From Chara braunii (Eukaryota > Streptophyta > Charophyceae > Charales > Characeae): a DNA stretch of 27,831 bases. The stretch spans positions 460,064 to 487,894 of the forward strand of contig BFEA01000546.1 in NCBI GenBank assembly GCA_003427395.1, given 5' to 3'. Shown piece after piece: positions 16,718 through 27,746 of the stretch (position 1 is its first letter; every line of letters starts with the position of its first letter). The position numbers and the translations under genes are program-made. The notes under the pieces were generated by a model. The model saw only the letters and a list, made by a program, of their open reading frames with translations. It was not told the DNA's origin and ran no database searches.

Positions 16718-17041
16718 TACAGTAGTCCCAGTGGCCCACCCAGTAACGTGTCTGTGCAGGCCTACATTACATGGACTCCGTCTTCACTCCGCAGTAACGT
16801 TTTTGGGTAGCCATAGTCAAACCTTACTAAGGTACACGATTAGAAGTGCACTCGGAGGCTAGATAGAGACAAGGGTGTGACGAGTAGGCGCTTACTAGAC
16901 ATCTAGAATTCACTGTTGGCGACTCCTAGTCGAGCTTTTACGTGGGAATAAATACCTTATGGCAGTCGACCATGCGAGAAACAAGTTCAACATCTTGGCA
17001 GGGGCAGTAAAGATATTTACCCCTGTAAATCGAAGTAGGAA
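16718..17041. other. No gene seen
   Basis: Mixed sequence with stops in all frames, lacking clear repeats. Confidence 0.4.
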
Positions 17042-17540
17042 ATGGTGGAACTACTCCAACCGGAAGTCGTTATGGAAGAGCCAGCCCAGTCCAATGCAAG
17101 ATCGCCTCCGGTAGCGCCAAATGCAGACTTGGGAGAAAATGGAGTATGAGAGTTAATTGCACGATGTTACAAGGAGGGAACCATTCCAGAGGATGTACCT
17201 TGTCATAGGTTAAAAATCGTTGAAAGAGAAGTCCGAGTCATCTTAAGGGTCAATCCAGAATTCGACCGGGTTAAAGTAACTGCTTAGTAGCGTGGCGTAA
17301 AGAGAGGACGGTGGTTATGGTATTCAGAAACACTGCAAAAGGTTTGCTGCATAAAGTTAATACACACCTCATTCGGACCTATGAAAATGGGTGGGTGCAT
17401 GGTTAAATTTTTGAAGCTCCAATTCAAAGGGGCACCAGCCTAAATGAGCTGACCTATGTCGCCACAAATCAGACAATCTCTGCTTCGTTGATTAACAAGA
17501 AGACAATGAAGCCAGCTTGTTTGAGATTTCTTACTCTATG
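17042..17540 (+). pseudogene. Decayed coding segment, family unknown
   Basis: From ATG 17042 one frame stays protein-like for 133 codons except for TGA at 17147-17149 and TAG-TAG at 17285-17290, ending at TAA 17441-17443. Segments include PEVVMEEPAQSNARSPPVAP, then LIARCYKEGTIPEDVPCHRL, EREVRVILRVNPEFDRVK and RWLWYSETLQKVCCIKLIH. After a frameshift, ELTYVATNQTISASLINKKT continues to about 17540. Keeping one frame across stops argues for a decayed gene, probably transposon-derived. I recognise no domain. Confidence 0.45.
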
Positions 17541-18693
17541 AGTTTCAGGCAATGGATGACACGTCTTGAATGGAGCGAATTGGGACAAGTAGAAATGAAA
17601 AATTATTTTGGGTGATGGCAATTACAAGTCTCTTTGGATGCAGTAGTGCACACTAATGTGACTATGTGACGCCCCAACCTCAAGTCCGGCGCGATTTCCT
17701 GATCGGAAAGGGATGGAGGCCCGGAAGTGCGAAAAAGGGGGGGGTGCCAAGGATTGTAGGAAAGTGGGGGTGGAGTCCCAAGACAGAACGGAGATCTCCT
17801 GTGGCAAGTTTCGAGGGTAAAAGTGCAAGAGGGCATGTGCAGGTCGTATGTCGCGTTTTGAGTTTTATGAGCAGGTAGACCGCCTCTCGAACTTAGCGTA
17901 GAGAAGGAAAGCTGCAGATGTCGTGCACCATAAGGCAGATGGCATGCGCAGTGTATCGAGCTAAAAATCCCGGTGTACTCTTCCGTAATCACAACACCAA
18001 TAGATCTAAGTACTCTTCCATTCTCGAACGAAATTCCAACAACATTGCCCCTACCAACGAACCCAAGCGCGTTTCTCAAGGATTTTCGTATGCCTTAGGC
18101 CCGAGAGTTGGGGAATCACCATCTCCTCTGATTTCGCCTTTGTGGTCGGTTGCGGACCTGATGGACGGGTTGCACGCTATGGGTATCGCGCTGTTTGGTC
18201 AGCTGTTGTCGTCGATCGCTGCAAATTTCGGAATTGGACGACGAGGGTCTCAGCCGAAGGTTGTATGCTCGTCACTCGGCGGATGAATCCCGAGACTCAG
18301 TACTCGCTATCTCGCTGGCACTCAGAGCAAGGGGTTCGGGGCCAGTAGTGAGCGATCGAGTGCCACGGGATGACGGTGAGGTAGTGGAAGTGTAACACCA
18401 CTCAGTTAAGCCAACAGTGAGTTATTAGGACGATGACCTCAGGTTTGGAGAAGACGTGGCTCGTGTGGGACTCGGGAATCGAGCCTCGTAAGGAACAACG
18501 TCCAATGCTCTTCCTATATCCCAACACTCGTTCGTTCCCTCGCTGATAGGGGAATTTCGGAGGATCGGGTCGGGGCTGTGCGAGGAAGTACGCGTTTTTT
18601 CGTGCCCAATATTTTCAAAATTCGGGGTCCCGCAGACTTTCCCGATCAGTGATGCAAATCATCCTGTCAGTTCGATGCAAGCGCCGTCATGGT

Positions 18694-18771
18694 CCGCGCG
18701 CAGATCTTGTAGGCACTCGTGTAGGTACCGCCCCTTTCGGTCGGTCTTACACGTGCGTGCACAAAATCTGC
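18694..18771. repeat. Imperfect hairpin
   Basis: GCAGATCTTGT...CGTGTAGG is partly complementary to TTACACG...ACAAAATCTGC, with a loop around CGCCCCTTTCGG. About two thirds of positions pair over 34. Too loose to call a microRNA precursor from sequence alone. Confidence 0.4.
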
Positions 18772-19443
18772 TTACGGCTTTATAAGTGGATGACTTCGTG
18801 TTAGCAGAAGTGGGCGTAAGCGAGGGTCGTTCAAAAAGGTACAGTCCGAGTTAGCTAAACTAAAATTTCGTCACTTTCTACTGCCCATCATCATCGCCCT
18901 TTCCTTTTTCTAAGGCGCATGTCTTACCCGTGTGCGACCCCTCAGTCCCTCGCATGCAACCAATCATGGGACCACAAAATCACGGCTCTCATTCACACGT
19001 GTATGACTTGTCAATTCTAGCCTATGAGGCGAATCCGAAGGGTCCGCGGAAACGACTCGCGATCCTGGGTTTTCATTCACACATTCATTAAGGCGACTAA
19101 ATTCCCATCAGACTCATTCATGCTTATCGAGGACGAAAAAGCGACAAGCAGGCGCAAATCAAGGGGGGGGAGACATCATACATTCTGCACAGACACCGAT
19201 GAGTTTTGCAAAAGAAATTAAAGATGTCAATCACGCCGAAAAACAGAGAATGAGAGGAAACAGACATCCATCGAACTGTCAAACATGCAGATCTAATAGA
19301 GCTGAGAACAAAAGATGATGTACACCAAAATTCGAGACAATTCACAAGGAAAGTCCGAAGTTGCAACACCAAAAATTGGCCAAGGCGAAAATCCAAAATT
19401 TGCACAGGAGGGTTGGAAGAAGAAGAAACAAAATGAAAAGACA

Positions 19444-19568
<125 letters not shown>

Positions 19569-20432
19569 GCGGGCAGTCTGTCGCGGCGCACCAACACCAA
19601 GTCGTCACCCCGCTTAGCCCAAGCATGCCCGTCAGGTTCGCCTGTGCGCCACAGTCCGCCGTGGCCCGCACGTCAACCCCGCTTGCTTGGCGCCAGCCCA
19701 TCGGATCGCCCGACCCAATCTACTCACCTGCCAACTTGCTCGTTCGCCGATCCTCACTGACCACGCTAACCTTCAAAATTCAGAGAGAAACTTAATCGCC
19801 CTTGCGACATTTATAGCATGCATGAGTGCGCGATGAATTCGGGATTACGCCCAAGCGAAGGAAGAGAGGAAGTGCCTACGTCTGTATATCCAGGCTGCGG
19901 CGCGGGGGACAGAGCCACTCTCCGTGCATCAATCCGGGCATGCAACCATAGGAACCAGGCAGAGTAAAGGAAAAGGGTGTGCATGCGCAAGCGAAGATGA
20001 GGCGGGAAAAGAGGAAACACAAATACTATCAAGAACAAGAAGATTACAGTTGCGATTGCGCCCGCCAAAAACTACAGTTACATACAAGATTAAGGCGCAG
20101 ATTGAAATCAGGGCCCAGATCCTGTCGAGGCACGGCGTGTGCGAGCAAGAAGCGTCGTGCATCCAATTTGCGAGGTGTCTAAATCCCTAGTCTAAATCCT
20201 AATTGCAAAAAAAAAAATTGAAAGAGAAAACAATTCCGAGAGTTTGCGGGGGCTCGGCATTAGTTCAAAATTCAAAAGGAAAATTCCCGCGCGCTAATCT
20301 CGCCAAAATCCCCAGTGCTCACAGCAGAACAAGAAAGAAGTTATGGCAATCGTTATTTCTCGCGCTTACTAAGGCGCGGCCACTCGATAGTCGGCGCGGG
20401 ATTTTCCGGGACACCAGCCCGATAAATTCTAA

Positions 20433-20879
20433 CAGAGAACGAAAAAAAGAAGTGAGGGCATCCATGCAACTTGCCCAACCAACCCCTGCTTACGCCCGTC
20501 ACCCATCAAAGTCCACTCGTTCCCCCACCGCATCTTCACGCAGAAAGTCGCGCGGTTACAGAAGATAGTTCGTCACAACTATCCGAAGGAATATGGGTCT
20601 GGACCAATAACAAAAGAATATGCACCCATAAGGCATTACATAAAACTTGAATCGATCAATATGAAGTACGATATTGACCCACAGTTCAAGGGAAGGATGG
20701 TCGACTGAACCTGGTTTAGAATGGATAACGAAGATATGAGGGAGTTAAAGTTAGTCTGCTCATCAATGTCGTGGTGCAGAAGATGTAGGGTTTTTTTCCA
20801 TGAAGAGGAGGAAAACACACGAAATCCGATAAGCAATCAAGGTGATTCAATAAGGACCGTCAACAATCGTGAGTCGTAG
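20433..20879 (+). pseudogene. Decayed ORF upstream of the LINE, part 1
   Basis: One frame is open from 20433 to 20879 except for a single TGA at 20706-20708. It includes FPHRIFTQKVARLQKIVRHN, YPKEYGSGPITKEYAPIRHY, LESINMKYDIDPQFKGRMVD and, after the stop, WFRMDNEDMRELKLVCSSMS and CRRCRVFFHEEEE. It lies about 1.4 kb upstream of the endonuclease remnant in the same orientation, so it might be a LINE ORF1 relic; that is inference. No known domain recognised. Confidence 0.45.
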
Positions 20880-20897
20880 TCATGGTAGTTGGCATGA

Positions 20898-21364
20898 ACT
20901 TTTACACAGACGAAGCTCAAGTGTACGGTGTCGGTCCTTCCAACAGTCAATAACGCACCCAAGAACTTGAAAGTCGAGGTCGGAGCAGATACCAAAGGGA
21001 ACTCGGCCCAGTGGCTCGCAGATCTCGTGCCACTCGTCTAGAAGGGATATGATGGTGGAACATGTAAGTGGGCAACATAAAGATCTTGGCTTGCAGCAAG
21101 ACCTTTATCCCAGGTCCAAACCACTATTTTCACCGATCCCTAGATATCGGGCAGGATACACAGTTGGTGGGTCCTATTAGTGATTCGTACACATCGAGCG
21201 AGCTCGCATACTCAAAGAGACTAGAAAATCAACAAGATTTGAACATGAGTACGGAATACATCAAAGTGGGCAATGCATTGGTACCATTTGAAGGAGGAAC
21301 TTTAAGTTTACAAGCTAATCATACATATTTGCAGTCCACCTCTCAAAGAAACTCGCGGGGCTGA
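20898..21364 (+). pseudogene. Decayed ORF upstream of the LINE, part 2
   Basis: The frame of part 1 reopens after stops near 20877-20897: FTQTKLKCTVSVLPTVNNAP, then LKVEVGADTKGNSAQWLADL, to TAG 21039-21041. A frameshift leads to 21068-21364, beginning VGNIKILACSKTFIPGPNHY and ending in a Gly/Leu-rich piece with VGNALVPFEGGTLSLQANHT. Protein-like texture but no family recognised. Confidence 0.45.
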
Positions 21365-22320
21365 TCTCCTTTGAAGCAAGCTAGGACAAGGTGAAGACAC
21401 TTTGAAAGATGGAGGTGCACATTAAGTAGTCGAGGCCGAAGACTCTCAAACATCAGTTGCAAGTTCATAAAGATCGCCAGGTTTGGATGGACAGACGGTT
21501 ACATATCCGAAACCAGGGGGCCGGGGCAAGAATAAAGCGAGATAAGAGGACGGTAGTAATCGACAAATAATAATCTTATATTATGGAAAAAAAGTTTTTG
21601 CCTTTTGTTTGCTCGTTGGTCAATGAAACTGTAAAGGTATTTGCATGGTTATATTTGCGTGGTTATCTCCACAAGGGGTAATCTCAACCCACTCCATGGT
21701 TACAAAAGAACTAAGTTTGTCAAATAGCATCCTCTCAGCAACTAGATAGAGCATTGGCAAACTTATACTACTAAGATTAATTTCATAAATTTCAACGCAT
21801 CGATTTTACATTGATTAGCAGGATAGATAAATAAAAAATAATGTAGCTTTGTTGGACGCTTATATTTCGTCTAAACGTTTTCATGAACTCACAGAGAATA
21901 GTCCGAGGACGCTGCATTTCTCACTGTTCCTACAAAACCGAGCTAAGTCCCTGAATGATATCAGAGTGGATCAAGAGATCCCAACATCATTCCTAGTTGG
22001 CTTGAATGAAAAACTTTCACCAAACAAAAAACTTTTTTTAATTTTTTGCAAAGCATTACAAATGACCCCAAGTTTTACATTTAGAAACCGCTGCATATAG
22101 GGACCAGAACAGGACCATAAGCTCCATATGGGGATAAACAGGTTTAACAATTCATGCTTTCTTAAAGATTTGCGTGCGGTTGTGTTAGATATTTGCAAAC
22201 ACACCACTACGACAATGTGTTGAATACCTACGACTAACCATAAATAAAGAATACCGATATGTTGTCAGTAGGTAAAGTTTTCAAGGGTTCATGAAGGAGT
22301 CTACCCAGCAGGCGCCTGAC
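21365..22320. other. No gene supported
   Basis: A/T-rich. One plus-strand frame (21849-22100) reads LNEKLSPNKKLFLIFCKALQ and could be a coding relic between the two parts of the LINE, but I recognise nothing in it. Confidence 0.35.
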
Positions 22321-23020
22321 ACAACAAACGTGAATGGACAACCTTAGAGTAACAACCTAGATTTTTGTGGGCTAGGAGACACGACTAGGAGATCGAAGAA
22401 GAATCTAGACTAAAGTCCTAATTACACAAACACAGAATCCCGTTTTCCTTTATCTAGGAAATGAAATTCAGTGAACTCAAACTTGCTAGTCTAGGGTCGT
22501 AGTGGGATGACCCTTGGTTGTTAGGCTCGACGAATGAGTCAAAGACCAGTGTTTGCATCATGATCGATAGGCAGCTTGACGTTGCCATCGAAGACTATAA
22601 TGTAGACTTGTTGGGTAGATGGGCGTGAGTCTTGTTGGAAAGGAATGATACATGTTGGGGAGTTATCACCCTATACGCTCTAACAGATAGATCGGAGCGC
22701 ACTGCCTTCTTTCAAGACATGATGACTCATGCTCTTGATGTACATCACCCTTTGATTGTTGGTGATCGAAAGTGGACGCTCGATGAAATAGGGCCTTCAG
22801 CAACCGGAGCAACATTCGTTTTATTAAAGTATATGGTGAAATTGAAACTCATTGATTCATTCCGGTTTATGTACCCTATGAACCCACACCATACGTGGTT
22901 CTCTACAGTGACTGGAAAAAAAAAACACAGCTGGCTTCCATCAAAGTTTTTTTTTTTTTGCAAGCTTATGGTGAAACAAATCGTTGCAAAACATCAAATT
23001 AATACGGCAACCGTTGTCTG
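22321..23020 (+). pseudogene. LINE APE endonuclease remnant
   Basis: The N-terminus is visible as NVNGQP-stop-SNNLDFCGLGDT (22328-22380), matching the NVNGLR and LxxLQET motifs of APE endonucleases, with the catalytic Glu replaced (QET becomes GDT). After a frameshift come WDDPWLLGSTNESKTSVCIM, then EDYNVDLLGRWA, TGA 22626-22628, and GVITLYALTDRSERTAFFQD. The motif usually GDxN is GDRKWTLDE: Asp kept, Asn changed to Lys. TAG 22500-22502 is another in-frame stop. The domain would nick target DNA to prime reverse transcription. Confidence 0.85.
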
Positions 23021-24034
23021 ATCACAAGTACTGATGATCATGTTTAAGCACTCAGAAGTCACAGAGCGTGTTAGGGGTTATTTCAAGCTAAATCGAGAGT
23101 CTTTGAGGAACCAAGGTTTGGCACGATGGATGAAGAGTTTCTACTAACGGGTATGAGAGGAGTCAAAACAACAGTTTCAAACTTTGAGGGATTGGTGGGA
23201 CACATGGATATTCTCACCTCAAATATACTAAGTGTTTTCTCACAGATCCTGAACGAGAAAAAGAAGCAAGTGGGACATAATATAAGAGAGAGGTGGATCA
23301 GCGATTGAACCTTCATCCCATTGCGGCAACGGCTTCGGCAAAAAAACGGGGCAAAATTGCTAGCAAAATAAGATGATTTATTCGAACCTATCATGGTGAC
23401 TCATACTCCCGATGTACATCACCCTTTGATTGTTGGTGATTGGAAGTACACACTCGATGAAATAGGGGTTTCAGCAACCGCACCCGGAGCAGCATTGATT
23501 TTATTGAAGTATATGGTGAAATTGAAATTCATTGATTCATTCCGGTTTATATACCCTATGAACCCAGACCATACGTGGTTATCGACAGTGACTGGGGGAA
23601 AAAAAAACTGTTGGCTTCCATCGAAGTTTTTTTTTTTTTTTTGCAAGCTTATGGTGAAACAAATCGCCGCATGGGAAGCGTTGTCTGATCACAAGTAGTG
23701 ATGGTCATGTTCAAGCACTCAGAAGTCACAGAGCGTGTTAAAAGTTACTTCAAGCTAAATCTGGAGTCTTTGAGGAACCAGGGTTTGACACGATGGACGA
23801 GGAATTTATGGAAAGAGTCAAAACAACAGTTTCAAACTTTGAGGGATTGGTGGGACACAGGGATATTCTCACCTCAAATATACTAAGTGTTTTCTCACAG
23901 ATCCTGAACGCGAAGAAGAAGCAAGTGGAACATAACATAAGAGAGAGGTTACAAGAGGTGGATCAACGATTGAACCTTCCCATTGCAGCAGCGGCTTGGG
24001 CAGAAAACGGGGCAAAATTGCTAGCAAAATAAGA
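22718..24034 (+). repeat. ~650-bp direct duplication inside the LINE
   Basis: 22718-23372 and 23390-24034 are collinear and about 90 percent identical by eye. Both contain the same A-run/T-run pair around GGCTTCCATC(A/G)AAG and the same linker (ESLRNQGL..., TTVSNFEGLVGHxDILTSN). Copy 2 preserves the order leading to the RT part. Copy 1 ends in TTATTCGAACCTATCA, which resembles CTATTCGCACCTATCA of the RT part at about 24343, then jumps back to the endonuclease. Confidence 0.85.
23393..24034 (+). pseudogene. Second copy of LINE endonuclease C-terminus and linker
   Basis: Begins MVTHTPDVHHPLIVGDWKYT, again with Lys where the GDxN Asn is expected, and continues through LLKYMVKLKFIDSFRFIYPM. After a frameshift near the T run, ESLRNQGLTRW and the helical linker ILSVFSQILNAKKKQVEHNI then LQEVDQRLNLPIAAAAWAEN follow to TAA near 24030. 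Confidence 0.85.
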
Positions 24035-24280
24035 TGAAATGCCGATCCGACATATCGACAAAACATTTGAGGATTACGGGGGTGGTAGTTTACAACATAA
24101 CAACAAGGGAGTCTTTCCTTAAGCCCGTACAAAAGACAAGATACAAGGCAGACGTTTCAAGATCATTTCTTCTCTACAACCAGACCAGTTGTATCACTTG
24201 AAAGTATGTGTGACTATGGAGTACTGTAATACAAGGGCATTCTCACCAGCAGAAGACCGTCGGAGGTCCCATAACAGAAC

Positions 24281-24810
24281 TTGTCAGTGAACTCAAATCA
24301 TTGGAATAATTTGCATACTTGTATCAGTGCAGCAGATAAGACGGATCTATTCGCACCTATCAATGTAGCAAAATTGAAAATAGCATCACAAGCGATGGAA
24401 AAAGACAGGGCACCTGGAGCGATGGTCTACCAATCAAATTTTATCTGCAACATTAGGGTCTTATTGCAACACATCTACTAGAATTGTACAATGTAATGTC
24501 GTGGAATGAAATCGGTCATTAAATGAGTTATGAGATTATATCAATGATGTATAACGCAGACATCAAGAGTTGGAGGTCGAACTCACTCCTCAACATCTAC
24601 TACATTTTATTAGCGAAGACAATGGGTGAAAGATTAACAGTCCACCTCTCGTGCCTTATGGGAATAGACTAAACGATATTCATTCACGGGAGATTTGTTT
24701 TCGAAAAAATGGTTACAGCGCTAGAATCACTGAAAAATATTCAAAAAGGTAATTTAGATTTAGCAGTGATGCTAATAGATCCAAAAAAGATCTATGGTCG
24801 GGTAAACTAG
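24281..24810 (+). pseudogene. LINE reverse transcriptase remnant
   Basis: The first piece (to TAG about 24479) has LFAPINVAKLKIASQAMEKD followed by RAPGAM, the pre-RT KAPGxDG motif. The second frame (24544-24810) has SWRSNSLLNIYYILLAKTMG (the WRPISLLN..YKI motif of LINE RTs), TAA at 24670-24672 where QTGF is expected, FIHGRFVFE (FxPGR), and DLAVMLIDPKKIYGRV, motif A with its first Asp kept and the YDRV Asp changed to Gly. It ends at TAG 24808-24810. Confidence 0.87.
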
Positions 24811-24845
24811 GCATAACAAGCAATTGATAAAAAATTGAACTCGAA

Positions 24846-25379
24846 TCAAAAACTTTACGAGTATTTTTTTTTAATTAGTTTTTAAGGCTCTTACACAAGA
24901 CATGCATTGATCAATGTCACCATAAACATTGCAGAAATATGTTTTTCCGGTTAAGGAACGAAACAGATGCTGAACAAAAAAATGAGAAACATATTATTTG
25001 CAATAAACCGAGGCTCTAGGTTGTTGCGCATAAAAAAAATTATTTTTTAAAATTTTGTATGAACAAGTATGTGGCAACGTTTGCTTTGCATTGACAAATG
25101 TAAGCAAAACTGAAAGTGCGTCAAAAACAATACGAGTATTTTTTTTGAAAACTAGTTTAAATGCATTGGTCACTGTCACAAAAATATCAACCAAAACCGA
25201 TTTTTCCTAACATATAACGGAATAGATGCAATGTAGAAAATATAAACACATTATTGTCAATATTTCAAGGCTCCGACTTTTTTTTGTACGGGGAATAACT
25301 ATTTTTTGATAATTCTTATGCACAGTATATGACAAAGTTATTTGGCATCGACAAATGCAAGAAAAGTAAGCTCATTAAA
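24846..25379 (+). repeat. Two diverged ~265-bp tandem units, A/T-rich
   Basis: CAAAAAC..TACGAGTATTTTTTTT starts both units (about 24848 and 25119). Both then contain GCATTG(A/G)TCA(A/C)TGTCAC, a GATTTTTCC/GTTTTTCC block, AAACA(T/C)ATTATT, and end with GGCAACG/GACAAAG... and TTG(C/A)CATCGACAAATG-like words. It may be an old satellite or the end of another repeat. Confidence 0.7.
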
Positions 25380-25469
25380 TTATCATTATATGTTGAAAAT
25401 GCAAATAAGCCTCTACGAAAAGTTAGGGGGATCGGGACAGGGTTCATTCAAGTTTTGCATATTTAGTGA

Positions 25470-25489
25470 GCAGTGGAGCGAGGCCCTAA
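25470..25489 (+). repeat. Stray end of the GTCTCGCTCCACTAC element family
   Basis: GCAGTGGAGCGAGGCCCTAA is the inverted terminal sequence of the element that starts 32 bp further on, so it is probably the right end of an adjacent truncated or older copy. Confidence 0.65.
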
Positions 25490-25521
25490 ACAAGCCATCT
25501 TTCGGGTTAGGTCCTGCCATA

Positions 25522-26024
25522 GGGTCTCGCTCCACTACTCTAGACTCTCCAAAATTTTTGAGAGTTCGACTAGAGTTGTCGAAGGTGGTTTGAGAGTTCG
25601 TCGAGAGCTGTCAAAGGCGGAAAAATCATGAAATTCTGACCTTCGCTCCACTTATTACTCCAGAAGGCAGGACTTATGAAGTTGGAATGCACTACAAGAC
25701 ATTATGGACACTATCCTCCAGCCAAACGGTTTGCTTGTCGGCCCCAATTTCAGGTCTACTCATGAAAAACAAAGCTTCGCAATAGGTAGGGACAATCACC
25801 TTAGACATTTGGGATGTTGCATGTTGTGGACTCTCGACGCCTCAATATTATCTTTATGAGTCCTCTCTGACTACTCTTGAGAAAATTTTGCCAAGTCTGT
25901 TTCAAAAGTAGTGGTGAGTCCTTCCTGACTATTCTCAAAGAGGATTCGCCAAACCCGTTTTGAGAGTAGTGGAGTGATCCCGACTCACAAATTTTCGTGA
26001 GTCCAGAGTAGTGGAGCGAGACCC
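25522..26024. mobile_element. Inverted-repeat DNA element (MITE), 503 bp
   Basis: Left end GGGTCTCGCTCCACTACTCT (25522) and its complement at the right end (ending 26024) extend to about 38 bp with few mismatches. The trinucleotide ATA flanks both ends (25519-25521, 26025-26027), fitting the 3-bp duplication of PIF/Harbinger-like elements, though their usual target is TWA, so the class is tentative. No ORF. An internal ~60-bp direct duplication (GAGTCCT(C/T)(T/C)CTGACTA...) lies at about 25857-25976. Confidence 0.75.
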
Positions 26025-26059
26025 ATAACGTCGTTGCATTGTCTCATACTAGCTTTGGG

Positions 26060-26560
26060 AGGTGTCGGGGATACAACATAAAAATTCAAGATATAAAAGT
26101 TCAGTTCAAAGAAATGCTAACTCATAAAGTTTCAGGTTAATTTCAAAACTTTCAGTTCATCACGAGACTTTCAGTTTATGGTGACCATTTTTCTCTCAAA
26201 TTAAACGGAAAAACATTCTTTGCTTAAAAGTTCAGGAACAATCTTGGAAATTTCAATATAACATTGTTGTTTAATATAAACTGAAATGTTATGTATTGCC
26301 TAAAATCAAACTAAAATATTATCTTTCAGTTTAACATTGCTAAAAAGATAACTGAAATTAAACTGAAAAGTTACCTATAGCCGGATCATTAAATTGAAAT
26401 GTTATGTATGAACAGAAATGTAAACTGAAATGTCACTTGTTGACCGACAATTAAAGTGGAACTTTATCTTTGAGGGAAAGATAAACGGAATTTGCATGGT
26501 TTTCATGGAATTAAACTGAAAGTTTATTTTTCAATGAAAAATAAAATGAATATGATGTGT
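26060..26560 (+). repeat. A/T-rich region with recurrent AAACTGAAA word
   Basis: (T)TAAACTGAAA(A/T)GTTA and close forms recur at least eight times in one orientation between about 26270 and 26535 at irregular 25-50-bp spacing, with AAGTTCAG/TTTCAG words before that. It resembles a decayed minisatellite. Confidence 0.6.
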
Positions 26561-27456
26561 TTGAAGGAAATTATGCTTGAAATTCTCTCTCGTTTCTTAG
26601 GTTGAGTTTCACAAGGGTTTTTAACTTATAAAGATGTTCATCTGATTCACATTCATGCTAGAGATGTACTTTGTCTTTTGTCACTTAGATCCTCCTTGCA
26701 CCTTACTAAAGGGCATTACAAGAGTCCTAGTGGTGGGTCCCTGAATCGTTACCGTGACTGGATTGTAAGTATTGTTTTTCAATGACTATCACCAAACAAC
26801 CCATGTCACCAAGACAATCTACCACCCAATTTCGTAAACACAAATAACCCAACTCATGTCTACTAGAAGAGTATTAGCCAGACCATTCAGGCAGATCCGT
26901 GTCCGACCCCAATTCGATGCCCATAGTACTGGCAACATCCCTGCTGGGCAAGACTGCTAGCCTAGACAGATGCACAAGACGGTATACAAACAGGCATATG
27001 CACTACTATCTAAGTTTAGGAATTTTTTGGTTGCGGTCGAGGCTTCCCTATCTGATCAAAATTAGCTTAGAAGTTGACCCAACAGACTTATGTGAATAAT
27101 TCTGGTTCATAGTATGCTTCCGGTAACTCCAACATAATACTTGCAAAATGACATGTAATTCTGCCAGTGATAGATCATCACATCAATAATAAACTAATAA
27201 ACGGAAAAACTTCAAACACATGCATTCATATACAGTTTCAATTACACTTCGGAAAAAACAAATTCAACAATGTGTTAGAGAGAAAGAGAAACAAAACCCT
27301 TCTTTGTGTGTGTGTGTGGGTAAGTTCACTGTGTCGTCTGAAGGCTGAACGTGGTGTGTCCGCCTCTTACAAACTTCCTCACGACGGACCTCGCCTGAAA
27401 CTGTCTTCAAAACCCCTCAACCCCTTTAAAAACAAAAACAAAAAAAACAAAGAGAC

Positions 27457-27458
<2 letters not shown>
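26561..27458. other. No gene supported
   Basis: A/T-rich sequence with short frames lacking recognisable motifs. A TGTGTGTGTGTG tract lies at about 27306-27317. Confidence 0.45.

Positions 27459-27543
<85 letters not shown>
27459..27543 (+). repeat. (AG)n microsatellite
   Basis: About 85 bp of uninterrupted AG. Confidence 0.98.
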
Positions 27544-27547
<4 letters not shown>

Positions 27548-27738
27548 ATCTCACAAAAAAATGTTAAGTCACAAATTTCAATTAACTACTTTTCTAAATC
27601 TATTATAATTTTGATAACAATGGATGAGGTGCCTCAAACTCGAACGATATTAAAACTTCACTTGCGCTTCTAATACACCATCCACTCCCGTCATCTTCGA
27701 TCGTCCCCAATACTACACCTATAGCTGCATCTTGCTAC
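27544..27738. other. Short spacer, no gene
   Basis: Between two AG tracts. A short frame reads through but its front is encoded by the microsatellite. Confidence 0.4.
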
Positions 27739-27746
27739 AGAGAGAG

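Larger units (their letters stand above)
22321..24810 (+). mobile_element. Decayed non-LTR retrotransposon (LINE)
   Basis: In order: APE-type endonuclease remnant (22321-23020), an endonuclease-to-RT linker, a partial tandem duplication of both (22718-23372 and 23390-24034), and reverse transcriptase remnants (24281-24810). Every segment has stops or frameshifts. The RT stops after motif A, so the catalytic FADD box, any RNase H and the 3' end are missing. No duplication or tail was found. It cannot have mobilised the U6 or SINE copies in its present state. Confidence 0.85.

Noticed and set aside
17603-18079. 158-residue minus-strand frame
   Set aside because: No recognisable motif and no supporting context; overlapping plus-strand frames are equally open.
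27167-27673. 168-residue plus-strand frame
   Set aside because: About a fifth is Arg-Glu from the AG microsatellite and the rest shows no domain.
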